Shown here: piece by piece, positions 27,120 to 37,574 of the stretch
How positions within the stretch are numbered: position 1 is the stretch's first letter
Layout: every line of letters begins with the position of its first letter
Source: Pleurostoma richardsiae
Taxonomy: Eukaryota; Ascomycota; Sordariomycetes; Calosphaeriales; Pleurostomataceae
Length of the DNA: 64,000 nt
Reading direction: 5' to 3'
Assembly (NCBI GenBank): GCA_030052745.1
Contig: JANBVO010000043.1
Coordinates: 1 to 64,000, forward strand
Program-made: the position numbers and the translations under genes
Notes under the pieces: generated by a model
The model's database searches: none
Seen by the model: the letters and a program-made list of their open reading frames with translations, nothing else
What the model was told of the DNA's origin: nothing

Positions 27120-30100
27120 TTATCTCGTCCCCCTCCGGACCGTCGCGCTCCTCTCCAGCTCCGAAGGATCACTAATGCTCCTTTGCCGCTCGGTACGCTG
27201 CTCGTCGCCGCTGCTCCCTCCCTCATTCTCATTCTCGTCCGACTCGTCAGAGTCCCCATCTTCTCCTTCCCGCTCCTCTGGTATGATCCTCGCGCCGCCC
27301 CGGCCCACGACCGGCCCGTCCTCGTCGTCCTCGTCCCCGCTCTCGTCATCCTCGAAGACCACCTGCGTCAGGACGCCGTGCTCGAATAACTCGAGCATCC
27401 GCCGTGCGCCGAGGCGGTAATGGTGGCACTCCATAAGCGCCATAACCTTTCGAAACATGTGCGGCTGGCGAAAGCCCGGCGCCTTCTTCTGCTGCTTCAG
27501 CTGAAGCAGCTCGCTCCGCGCGCGGTTGCAGAGCACCGAGTTGCCCAGATCGACGAAGAGCTCCAATATACGCTGGTTTGTCGGATCCGGATCCAGCTTG
27601 ACCTCGCTGACGGTGTCCGTGGTATGGAAAGTGAACTCCCCAGCCATGGCTCCGATCACAGACTCGGACCGCGGCCTCGATGGTATGGCCGGCGGTTCCA
27701 CTGTCTCGGTCTTTTGTGTGTTCGGTAGGGAGATACCCGTGACTTTCTCATGCTTCCACGGCGCAACAGAAAAGAACCTCGTCAGGTCAGATGGGATACA
27801 AAAGCCGAGAGACGCACCGAGGGAGTTGGTGTTGGAGTCCCATCCGTGTTCGTAGAGTATCTCCAGGCCATGGACAGACCTGGAGATCAGGCCGAGAACG
27901 AAGAATGCTGTACCTCGCAGGCTCATGATTTCATGACCCTCGGCGATCTTGATAATCTGCTCCACAACGTCACAGCTCTCGAGGAAAGGTGCACCCAGCT
28001 CCATCGACCCGACATTCCCGACTGCCCACATGCAGCCCTTCACCTTTGTCGTCATCTCTCTGTCCTCGCACTGCATGCCATGCTCCTTGATGGTGGCAGC
28101 AAACTCGTCGAAGTGGCCTTTATCGCGTAGCAATTTGCAGCCCTCTTCCGTTCTCGTCAACTCGCGGTAGAAATGTGGTGGTATATGGCTGTCTGCTTCT
28201 GGGTCCGGCTCATCCTCGAACAAACTCAGTCGATGCGGTTGCTCATCAGGGTTCTCTACAAACGCGCGTGCCAAGCTCGCCTCGATGACGGAGACATAGG
28301 AGTCGTTTCGACCGAGGAACCAGTCGTCCATTTCATTACTGATGTAGTCCAAGCCATCGAGATAGTGATAGCCGATGGAGGTCGACAGGAACCGTAGAAG
28401 CAGCGGAGCTCCTATCTCGCCAAGGTGATCGAGCGCCGGACGACACTCGACGATGTATTCTAAATAGTTCTTGTTGTTGCACGCCTTCTCAAGGATCTTG
28501 ACAGCGGTAGCGCATACCTCCACGTCTGGGTCGTAGAGCTGGGTTACGAGAAGCTGGATGGCCCACTTAGAGTCTCCCACGCCCTGCGGGGAGTTTAACC
28601 TGGGCCTTGTGGTATATTTCCGAAGGGAATTGGTAGCATGAATCCGGATGTCTTTGGTGCCGGCTGTTAATGCCTTTGACAGTAAGACTCTCGGGTGACC
28701 CTGAAGGCTATAATCGAAGTTGGTGAGGAGCAGCTTGATCAAGTCGGGTCGTTGCTTGAGGTCGATGATGTGATACATCATATTGAACATTCGCCAGCGC
28801 TCCATCATCTGGAGACCCTTTGGCTCGCCGCTTAGGACTCCCAGCATGGGAAAATATCCTCCACAAAGTGTGTCAGTGAGCCTATCCTTCGCGAACATTG
28901 GGAACTGCGCTGTGAGGCCACTCGTCTGCAGACAAACAGGTTAGTACACATACACATGAAAAGAGGACACAAGGACTCATACCGGATCACACTGAGCTAG
29001 GCATTCCGCGATTTGCCTCAGTAACTTGTGGTCCGCCAAGTAACTCTGACCTTGTGGCGACTGGAGCAGGGTGTGCATCAACGCACATCCGACTCGGACG
29101 TATTTCTGGGTATTCCGGGTGTTCTTGACCTCGGAGAATCTGTATTTGAAAGGGCGATAGAAGCTCATGATTCTCTTGACGAATTTTGAGGCCCTGATGG
29201 CCTCTTCGAGTCTCTTGCCATTCGCCAGTGGCCCTTCAATGATCCGAAGGACGATCTCCCAGTTCCACTTTGTGTAATTTGAATGGCTCAGAACGCCCGA
29301 GTCGAGCAGAAGTTGCCGGAATGTTGCCTCATCCAGGTTTACCGCTGTGGCGCTCTTCGGCTGTTCCTCTTCGAGCCCGGAGCCCAGAATATTAGCTGCA
29401 GGCGTGCTTCCAGTCGTTAAGGTCGACGGCAGGGATCGATACAGCGTCCTGCTAACGCTGCTAATCTGATACACAATCCCTGTCGCCACAAAATGGGCGT
29501 CATCATCAAACTGAGTGGCTGCTGAGAACAGCTCCGGCAGAAGCTGCAGTTCAGCACTCCACGACGGTGGAAGCAAGCGGCTCGAGAGTCTCAGGACCTC
29601 CCCGATCAAAAGCGTGGACTTGCGTTTCAAAGTGGGGTTGTCCCCGTCCTGCGTCACCTGAAGTAAGGTAGGAAGTAGCCCGGATCTGATGAAGATCGCC
29701 AGCAGAAGAGCAGTGTAGTGCTCGACGAAGTTTTGTTCTCCGCCGTCGTCCTCGTGATAAGCCTGCAGCCCCTTTACCGGATTCGACTTCAGATTAGCAA
29801 CTCGCCCGTACGTGGTAAGTCGCCTTCCGGCTAGGAAAGATGTTGCCCACGAAGGTGACTTGATCCTCAAGAGAGAATATATGAGGTCAATGACGGTCTC
29901 CCTTATCAGCTGGCTGGGGAGTAATAGGCTCGAGATTAATGACCTGATGGCCCGGAAGTTGTACATGGATAGGTTCATCAGGCCGGACCACGTTTTTAAC
30001 GCCGAAGCGATCGCCTTAGAGTTTTGCTTGAGTATGCCTTCGCTTGATAGGAACATATCAGTGAAGGCAGTGAACAGAACCTCCAGCTCGTATCCAGCGC

Positions 30101-31415
30101 GCAGGTACTTCCTCTTTTGAGGCATGTCAAGCAGGAAGAGGAAAGCAGATGTCAGGCTTTCTGGAGCCTTGTACGAGCCGTCTGCCAGGGCTTCTGATAT
30201 AGGAGCCAGCCCACCCGATGCAATCAGCAGCTGCGGGTCTCGCACTAGGATCTCGGCCAGAGTCTCGAGAGAAATGGGCCGAAGCCGGTCCTCTGGCTGT
30301 TCTGCTATAGCTGCGACGGTCCTGACTATGGCTCGGGACACCTCGCGGACACCATCCTTGACGTCGAGAAATGCCCGCACAAATTTAAGCGCTTGTTCTC
30401 TCTCCAGGTCTGCCTTTCGATCCTTAATAAGAGACGACACGACAATGTAGTCCGTGTTCAGAGTGCGAATCTTCTTCAGCGACGATATGTCCGACATGGC
30501 ATACCGTGTCATCCTATATCCCGCCGCCACCACCTCTCTGCTCTCGCTCAAGAGCAGGACCTGCATCCGCAGTCCAAAGACCGACCACACGAGGTCGTAT
30601 TTGAGGGTAGGATAGCGCTTGAAGAGGTCGACGAGGCTGTTTGCCTTGGCGACATAGTATTCCGGCGTAAGGCCTTCCAGCTCGAGAGCCTGTAGCAGCT
30701 CGGCCAGCGCGAACGTAGGCGATTCGGTGGCCTCTTCCAAATCGGACCCAGCGCCGCTTCTTGAAGCGCTGGGGGGTGACCGCAGACCGCTGGACTGGAA
30801 GAGCCCCTCTGTTCGTGATCGTACGGGCGTGCTAGGCGTGGCCATTGTCCTTTGGGCGTCCTCGATCTTCTGCCGTAAGTTCTTGATGCGCTGGTTGGAG
30901 CTGTTCAGCTCCGCCTCCACCCTCTGCCTCTGCTCCTTTGTTTGTTTCGCCTTCTTGGTGTTCAATGCCTCCAGCATGTTCTCGCTGCCCTCCTTGATCT
31001 TGAGTTCTCGGTTCAGCGATTCGCGCAGTGCCGTCAGGGTTTGCTCCAATGAAGCGGGATCATCGCGCTCGTCCAGCTTCTCGAGGTTCGTGTAAAGGTC
31101 GAGCCTCGATCCCGCCCTGGACGCCATCTGGCTTCGTAGCTCTGAGCTGAAGCTCCCCGGTGCGGCCATGGAGGACGGGTTGAGGCTGGACCCGCGCGGC
31201 GCAAAGGAGACGGCGGATGCGGACAGGTTGCGCGCCAGCGAGGCGCCGTTCGGCGCCGGAGGCTGGAGACCGCCGGCATCGTTGTTGCGATCGAGACTCG
31301 TTCGAGGCGGACCGGTCGGACTGAGGGCGGAAGTCGAAGATGAAGAAGGGGGGATGAACGACTTTTGCGTCGGCGTTGCTGAGGCGCTCAGCATGGAGCT
31401 GGATGGTCCAGCCAT
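27120..31415 (-). CDS. TORC2 subunit Rictor / Ste20 / Avo3 (pianissimo family)
   Basis: Scaffold of TOR complex 2, controlling AGC kinases, actin polarity and sphingolipid metabolism at the plasma membrane. Two exons, minus strand: 31415-28983 and 28925-27120, joined by a 57 bp intron (donor GTATGA, branch ACTAAC, acceptor TGCAG); 1412 aa. The N-terminal 100 residues are S/P-rich. A charged coiled-coil of HR1 type (roughly residues 105-190) follows, then helical Rictor N and M domains (IRSLISSLLLPSQLIRETV; FVKRIMSFYRPFKYRFSEV), then the RasGEF-N-like and V regions across the junction. MWAVGNVGSMELGAPFLE and GTAFFVLGLISRSVHGLEIL are the most conserved blocks. The C-terminus is very acidic (DDESGDEDDEDG and a later E/D/S run) and ends RRGTR. 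Length matches other filamentous-fungal Rictor proteins. It is divergent from uricase with a 2 kb gap. Confidence 0.93.
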
Positions 31416-33477
31416 TTGTCCTCGGCGCAGGACTGCCGCCTCAGCTGCAACATTCGACGCCTTCGCTGTGTCTAGAGCATTCGGGCACGGGTTGTGGTAT
31501 CGACCCTCGGCCGATCAAGAAGGGAATGACGGGGACTCGCCTGCGTATCCAATTTCTAATGCGGCTGCTCACACGGTGGGAAAGGAGCGTTGAGGCTGCG
31601 AAGGCAGTTCTGCTCCACGGGTCTCCAGTACTCGCGGAGGCCAAAGAGGGCCTTGTCCTGCGCAGAAAAAGGGGAGGAGCCTCGAGAGGCCTCGAATGGG
31701 CGAAAGTCAGTCACGACAATGTCAACGAAAGCAGGTCATTTGATGGTTTTGTATCAAGGTATCTGCGAACAATGCCGTCTTGGTTGACCATCATCAAATG
31801 TGGAGAGGTCGTTTCTGACAACAAACTGTGGCTTGCGCTTTGCGGCTTGGGATTGCGGCTTTGCTTGGCTGGGGCTCGCTTCCCCATGTCACGACACTAC
31901 CCTACCAATCCTTGCATCTCTTCCTGTACGGCTTCGCACTGCAGCTGAGGATTCATAGCAAAGTACCCCGGACGCTGCAAAGCGTCAAAAACCCTGTCTT
32001 AGAGCGATTGACGGATGGTGTAAACCAGTCACTCTACCAATCCGAACAGGTACCTGCAAGCTGCTGGCTGGAGACGGTGGCGTCCCAAGAATGCCTGTCC
32101 CCTTGCCTGTCTGAGAGGTTGGCAGGTTAGGTAAGGTAAGGTGGGTAGGCATATTTGACGGGATGCTAAGACGCCGCAGGCTAAAGGACATGTCCAACTT
32201 GGCGCGTATGTTAGGTGAAGTAAGCTTTCCTAACGAAGGGAAGCCCGCTTGACTTGGAGATTAGACTCGAGAGCCTCGGCCGAGCTTTGAGCAAGGGCCC
32301 CGAACTTAGGAGTTCCGTGTTACGTTCCGGGGAAAGCAATCGGGCTCCGACGGCATGGAGCTTCTGCACTGCGCCCCTATCGGCTGCCGTCAGCTCTTAT
32401 CTTTGAGACGGGTCATCCAAACAGAGCCCAGCAACCGTCAACGGCCGCGCAACCGAGCGAGATTTCGCGGGGCAGATCGTGCTGACCCGAAAGACTGTCG
32501 TACGATAGCTGGAGATGACCGGAGCCTCCCAGCAGAAGGCGTCCCGCCGGCGCTTCTTCGTAGACCCCGCAGCGAGGAAGGCGGACGGACCCCTCCCCGC
32601 CGACTGTCCGGACTCTGTATGTCTGTGGCGGCTCTCCCTACGACCCCGCGGTGCAGAGTCTCAGCCATGGATCAACTGGGGCTTCATTCTACCTCTCGTT
32701 CTCGTCCCTTCCTGTCAGAAGATCAGCTCTCGCACACAATCTAGAGTGGCGGACGTAGAAAGTTTTACCTAATTTCGCAGACTTGAAGTAAAACTCTTAC
32801 ATACAACATACTCTGTACCGGAGGCGCGGCCGGGTGCTCCAAGAAAAGAGACCCTCGATGGCCATCTCCAGCAGGCCTTCGGCGGGCTCCGGTGCCCCAC
32901 TGCAAAGCCCCCGCCATGGTGAGGCGAGAGCTTCCCCAGCAGAAAGACAAAGCCGCAGCAGCTCTCCTCCAGTGAGAGACAGAGTACCTCCCTAGACATC
33001 TCGGCGGCGCGTCATTGGAGCTCGTCCTACTGGCTGCCCTCAGACGACCGGCCGGCTGCCGGCGGCGGCGTCCCGCGCCTTCACGCCCAAGCCAGTCTGC
33101 CGATCTGAGGCGTCTTCCGGCGGCGTTGCTAGAGCTCGAGCAGAAAGACCTATTTGGCCGGTCAAAGCTCCCCCATTGAATAGTCGATGAGCTTAGGTTG
33201 GCCAGCGAGTATAAATATAAGTGTGTCACCCATCCACTCAGTGAACGTTTTGCTGGTTCCTCCTTTCTCACCCACCATCATCACCATCATCGTCTTACCT
33301 CCTTTTCCTCCAGTGGCCTCTCCTGTGCTCTTGCTTTTCTAGTACATTGTCCTAACATATCTGTGTCCTGTGCTCGGCAATACTTGCATCCTCCTTGCTC
33401 AATACCCGTAATACTGTCGCCCTAGCAGTGTCTAGTCCCTACATACATACATACCTGTCTTTATCCTCAACTACGTC
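31416..33477. other. Divergent promoter region between Rictor and uricase
   Basis: About 2 kb without a supportable gene. A GGTTAGGTAAGGTAAGG microsequence lies near 32125. The right end holds a candidate uricase TATA box and a CT-rich leader. Confidence 0.6.
33210..33217 (+). promoter_or_regulatory. Candidate TATA box of the uricase gene
   Basis: TATAAATA lies 261 bases before the uricase ATG and is followed by a pyrimidine-rich stretch (about 33255-33345), the usual order in ascomycete promoters. Assigned by position and sequence only. Confidence 0.5.
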
Positions 33478-34513
33478 ATGGCCAGACTCGCTGCTGCTCG
33501 CTACGGCAAGGACAATGTCCGCGTCTACAAGGTGCAGCGGGATGAGAAGACCGGCGTCCAGACCGTCACGGAGATGACTGTCTGCTGCTTGCTGGAAGGC
33601 AAGATCGAGACCTCGTAAGAAACGTGCTGCATGACTTCGCCTCGCCCAGCCCGCTGACCGCCCAAAGATACACAATTGCCGACAACAGCGTCGTCGTGGC
33701 CACCGACTCCATCAAAAACACCATCTACATCAAGGCCAAGGAGAACCCGGTCAACCCCCCGGAGCTCTTTGCCAGCATCCTGGGCCAGCACTTCATCGAC
33801 ACGTACGCGCACATTGACGCCGCGCACGTCAAGATCGTCGTGCACCGCTGGACGCGGATGATCATTGACGGCGAGCCGCACCCCCACTCCTTCTTCCGCG
33901 ACGGCCAGGAGACTCGCAACGTCGAGGCCACCATCCGCCGGGACGCCGGCATCGAGATCAAGAGCGGCATCGTCGGGCTGACCGTGCTGAAGAGCACGGG
34001 CTCCGCCTTCCACGGTTTCGTCCGCGACGAGTTCACCACGCTCGGCGAGACCTGGGACCGCATCCTATCCACCGACGTCGACTGTGGCTGGACCTGGAAG
34101 CACTTCCCCACCCTCGACGCCGTCAAGGAGGTCACCCCCAAGTTCGACGCCGCCTGGGAAGCCGCTCGCGGCATCACCATGAAGACGTTCGCTACCGATG
34201 ACAGCGCCAGCGTCCAGAACACCATGTACAAGATGTGCGAGCAGATCCTCGACGCCGTGCCCGACGTCGAGTTGACCAACTACTCGCTGCCGAACAAGCA
34301 CTACTTCGAGATCGGTAAGTTTCTATCCTCGCCACACTTCATTTACCCCTGTGTCCGGCTTGCCAGTTGCTGACCGTTCCTCTCGCAGACCTGAGCTGGC
34401 ACAAGGGCATCAAGAACACCGGCAAGGACGCCGAGGTCTACGCCCCGCAGTCCGGTCCTAACGGCCTGATCAAGTGCGAGGTCGCTCGCACGCCCGCGCT
34501 CGAGAAGCGGTAA
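33478..34513 (+). CDS. Uricase (urate oxidase)
   Basis: Oxidises urate to 5-hydroxyisourate in purine degradation; normally peroxisomal. Exons: 33478-33614, 33668-34314, 34389-34513 (302 aa). It aligns residue by residue with Aspergillus flavus uricase: ARYGKDNVRVYKV with catalytic K11, NSVVVATDSIKNTIY with T58, HRWTRMIIDGEPHPHSF, GLTVLKST, FVRDEFTTL, TWDRILSTDVD, SLPNKHYFEIDLSWHKG with the C-terminal catalytic His, and APQSGPNGLIKCEV. Introns are 53 and 74 bp. The oddity is the C-terminus: it ends ARTPALEKR, whereas the A. flavus enzyme ends in the PTS1 tripeptide SKL. A donor-like GTAAGG overlaps the stop codon, so an alternative last exon is conceivable, but no good acceptor leading to a PTS1 was found within the next 300 bases. 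Length is normal. Confidence 0.96.
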
Positions 34514-35077
34514 GGGGCTTTGGTGCGTGTACAGATAGTGACTACTCCCTACGGCATACTGAAACTATGGCGTATACGGGTACGGGCTCCCAGGACGGAT
34601 GGTGAATCTCGGGCCAATATGCTTTCTTCGGCGCCACTGGAGGAACCATTTATGACGCTACTTCATGACAACCTGATACCAAATAATTTGGATATAATAA
34701 TCAAGAAAAATAGTCAGCAAAGCGAGCTTTCCGTGTTGTGTTCGTGTCGGAGACGTAGACGGTGCGATTGGTTTTCTTGTAGGCCATATTTGTACATCCA
34801 GTAATACAGGCGGAGCTGTCTCCAAACTAGAAACCCCTATTCCAGGCCGAGGAAGGCTCAAATGCTGTCTTATCGCTTCAAGCAGTAGCACCACACCCAA
34901 CCCGTATGTCCACACGTAGGCTCCATCCTCTTGCGTGCTGGTCAAGCAGACAGCCCGAGAAACCCGTAGACGTAGATAAATAGTCCAGGTATTCTATACC
35001 GCTCTCCAAGCTGCACCCCTATTCATCCAACAGATCGCCCTCTCTTCTCCTTCTAACAAGGCGACGAGAACCAGCAC
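34514..35077. other. Convergent 3' flanks of uricase and uL13m
   Basis: An A/T-richer stretch (around 34670-34720) and no gene; it should contain both 3' UTRs and terminators. Confidence 0.6.
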
Positions 35078-35702
35078 CTATAACCGCTGCTGATCCGCCT
35101 CCCTAATCGCCTTCACGGCCCCTTCCCAGCCGTCCTTTCCGACCTGCACGCCCCCGAACCGCACCAGGTTCTCCTTGTACGGGTGGGCCTCGCCCTCGAA
35201 CGCCTTGAGCCGGGCCAGGCGCTTGTCGCGCAGCCTGTTCTTGGGCAGCATGCCGCTGACGGCCTTGCGGAGGACCTCGGCGCCGCCGAACTTGTCCATG
35301 AGCACGTCCATGGTGACGCTGCGCAGCGAGCCGGGCCGCGTGTTGTGCCGGTAGTACATCTTGCGGTACTTCTTGTTGCCGGTGGTGTGCAAGGCGGCGC
35401 AGTTGGTCACCACGACGTAGTCGCCGCAGTCGGTGGAGGGGTCCCAGACCGGCTTGTGCTTGCCCATGAGCAGGACGGCGATGCGCGAGGCCAGGCGGCC
35501 GAGGGAGGGTGGCGTCACGGCCGAGGGGGGGGACTTGATGGTGCTGAGGGTCGGGTGCGGGGTGGAGGCGGAGACGTGGTGCCATACTCGGGAGTAGGCG
35601 AGCCGGGTCTGGGAGGGTGCTGTTAGAGAAGGAGAGACATGTTGAGGGGGCCCATTGGACTGGGATGGAGCGAAGACTTACGAGGCCGACGTTCTGGGAC
35701 AT
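35078..35702 (-). CDS. Mitochondrial large-subunit ribosomal protein uL13m
   Basis: Component of the mitochondrial 54S ribosomal subunit (MRPL23 in yeast). Exons, minus strand: 35702-35682 encoding only MSQNVGL, and 35608-35078; the 73 bp intron has donor GTAAGT and acceptor CCCAG; 183 aa. The protein shows TRLAYSRVWHHV, then LASRIAVLLMGKHKPVWDP, DCGDYVVVTNC, RKMYYRHNTRPGSLRS, and MLPKNRLRDKRLARLKAFEGEAHPY, the hallmark blocks of the L13 family. The N-terminal basic, serine-poor start is as usual for uL13m in fungi. It is divergent from CCS1 and convergent with uricase. Confidence 0.95.
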
Positions 35703-36240
35703 GGTGAGGGATGATGCTAGGGAGCAAGTCCCTTCATCCACGGATTAAGGATGGCGACACCAGAAAGGTACGTGTCGCAGATAAAGAGGCCTCGGGGGAG
35801 CGTGGGGTTCTCTGCTGCGGCGCCGGCGTGGGATAGCAGTGGCTCGTCGATTATCTCGGAATAGGATCAGAACTTCAGCTTCATCCCGTCGCGCCGAAGC
35901 TCCAGCAGAGAAAATTTGGGGCTCGTGACTGGTCACCTGCCCCGGCTGCCCGGGCAGGTAGGTAAGTTGGTCCGTGCGTCGAGTTATGAGGCACCACCCG
36001 TGGATTTCTCCGGAGTGCCGAACGAGGACGAACCGCCGAGCAGCGGAGCCGAGTGAGGCGATTTCAAAGCAAGCAGCAATTGCGAAATGTCGAGTGACAT
36101 AAACTGGAATAACCCAGTCGGAAGCACGGCGAGTTCCTTTCAGAGCAGAGTTTCTTGTGTCTAGTACCTATCTCTGCAACTCTCTCTCTTTAGTTCTCAA
36201 GTCTCGTCGCATCAGTTCTACTTTCCCTCTCTCACTTCCG
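35703..36240. other. Divergent promoter between uL13m and CCS1
   Basis: No gene seen. A GGGCAGGTAGGTAAG microsequence lies near 35952. A short CT-rich stretch precedes the CCS1 start near 36175-36240. Confidence 0.6.
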
Positions 36241-37574
36241 ATGCAGAGGAGTGGCCGGTATATAGTCGGTCTCACAAGCTCAGCATTCATTGCTTCCGTT
36301 GGCGCATACGCCTGGCATCGGCAACAGCAGTTGTCCTCACCCGCGAGCATTCTAGCAAGCACTTCGTTGAGTGACAAGAAGCAGAACAGGATGACAGTCG
36401 ACCAGCCGTTTGAGGTCCGTCTTTTAGCAAGCACTGTTCCAGGGGGGCTTATCTCCGCTTGTGAAGCCCAGAGTCCTGGGTTCCTGTTCACTGATGGTTG
36501 CTGAATCGTATTGAGACCCGTTACTAACGGCAGTAACAGACCCTTTTCGCCGTGCCCATGACATGCGAGGGCTGCGTCAAGGATGTCTCCGACTCGCTTT
36601 ACAAATTAAATGGCATCTCAAAGGTCGAGGCCAACCTGCAGGATCAGCTTGTCAAGATTAAAGGAACAGGTATGGGAGGCACAGTGTTTCTGGTTTTGTT
36701 TCTGCGTTGAAACGAATTCATGCTTTGACTCTTCAGGTCGCATTTCAAGACCACCCTTGCTAATCCAAGGGACTTGCTTACAGCATCGCCGTCCTCGATA
36801 GTAGCGGCCATTGAAGCCACGGGGAGAGACGCTATCTTGCGGGGATCGGGAACATCAAACGGTAGGTCCATTACGTGGTCATTTTCCATGGTCAATATGC
36901 GGCTGTTCTACTTGGCAATTATTCATTATTTCACGACACGTTCTGGGAAGGGAGGCTCCTGGCTTCAGGGGTCGTGATTAAGACATGCACTAATGACGAC
37001 CTCTCTGTGTCAATCTGCAGGCTCAGCTGTCAGCATTCTGGAAACATACCACTATCCCGACAATGATGAGACGAAGGAGGCGGAGGCGGACCAGGACAGG
37101 GAAGTCCGAGGATTGGCCCGGATGGTCCAGGTGAACGACAAAGTCACACTGGTTGACCTAACTCTTCGGGGCGTGGCACCAGGGAAGTACCGAGCAACAA
37201 TCCGCGAGTACGGCGATCTGAAGCATGGGGCGTCGTCGGCAGGCCCAGTGTGGTCTGGCGTCGCGACGGCGATGACCTCGGAGCAGCGAGGATCTACCCG
37301 TGGCGATCTGGGAATTGTGGAAATTGGACAGGACGGAAGAGGGAGCGTGTTCCTTGACAAGCCCTTCCAGATCTGGGAGGTTATTGGACACGCCTTTGCT
37401 GTTACGCGACAGGACGAAACCAGTGGGAAGCCTCTCGAGAACGATGAGAACACTGTCGTTGGCGTCATCGCACGCAGCGCGGGCCTATGGGACAATGACA
37501 AGACGGTCTGCTCATGCACTGGCAAGACCCTGTGGGAGGAGCGGAAGGACGAGGTCAAGAAGGGGATGCTGTGA
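36241..37574 (+). CDS. CCS1: Copper chaperone for superoxide dismutase
   Basis: Delivers copper to Cu/Zn superoxide dismutase and forms its disulfide, in cytosol and mitochondrial intermembrane space. Exons: 36241-36414, 36540-36669, 36784-36861, 37021-37574; introns 125, 114 and 159 bp. From the ATG at 36391 the protein has 261 aa, from 36241 it has 311. Numbered from 36391: a heavy-metal-associated domain with MTCEGC (C17, C20), a superoxide-dismutase-like middle domain (RMVQVNDKVTLVDLTLRGV ... GDLGIVEIGQDGRGSVF ... VVGVIARSAGLWDNDK), and the C-terminal CSC motif (C241, C243) followed by GKTLWEER. The extra 50 residues from 36241 carry a hydrophobic stretch (YIVGLTSSAFIASVGAYAW) next to basic residues; such a leader is not needed for the family, so which ATG is used is open. 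Confidence 0.92.

Noticed and set aside
34514-34804. Stop-codon read-through extension of uricase
   Set aside because: The frame after the stop is open for about 95 codons but has no uricase similarity and ends LYIQ, not a peroxisomal signal.
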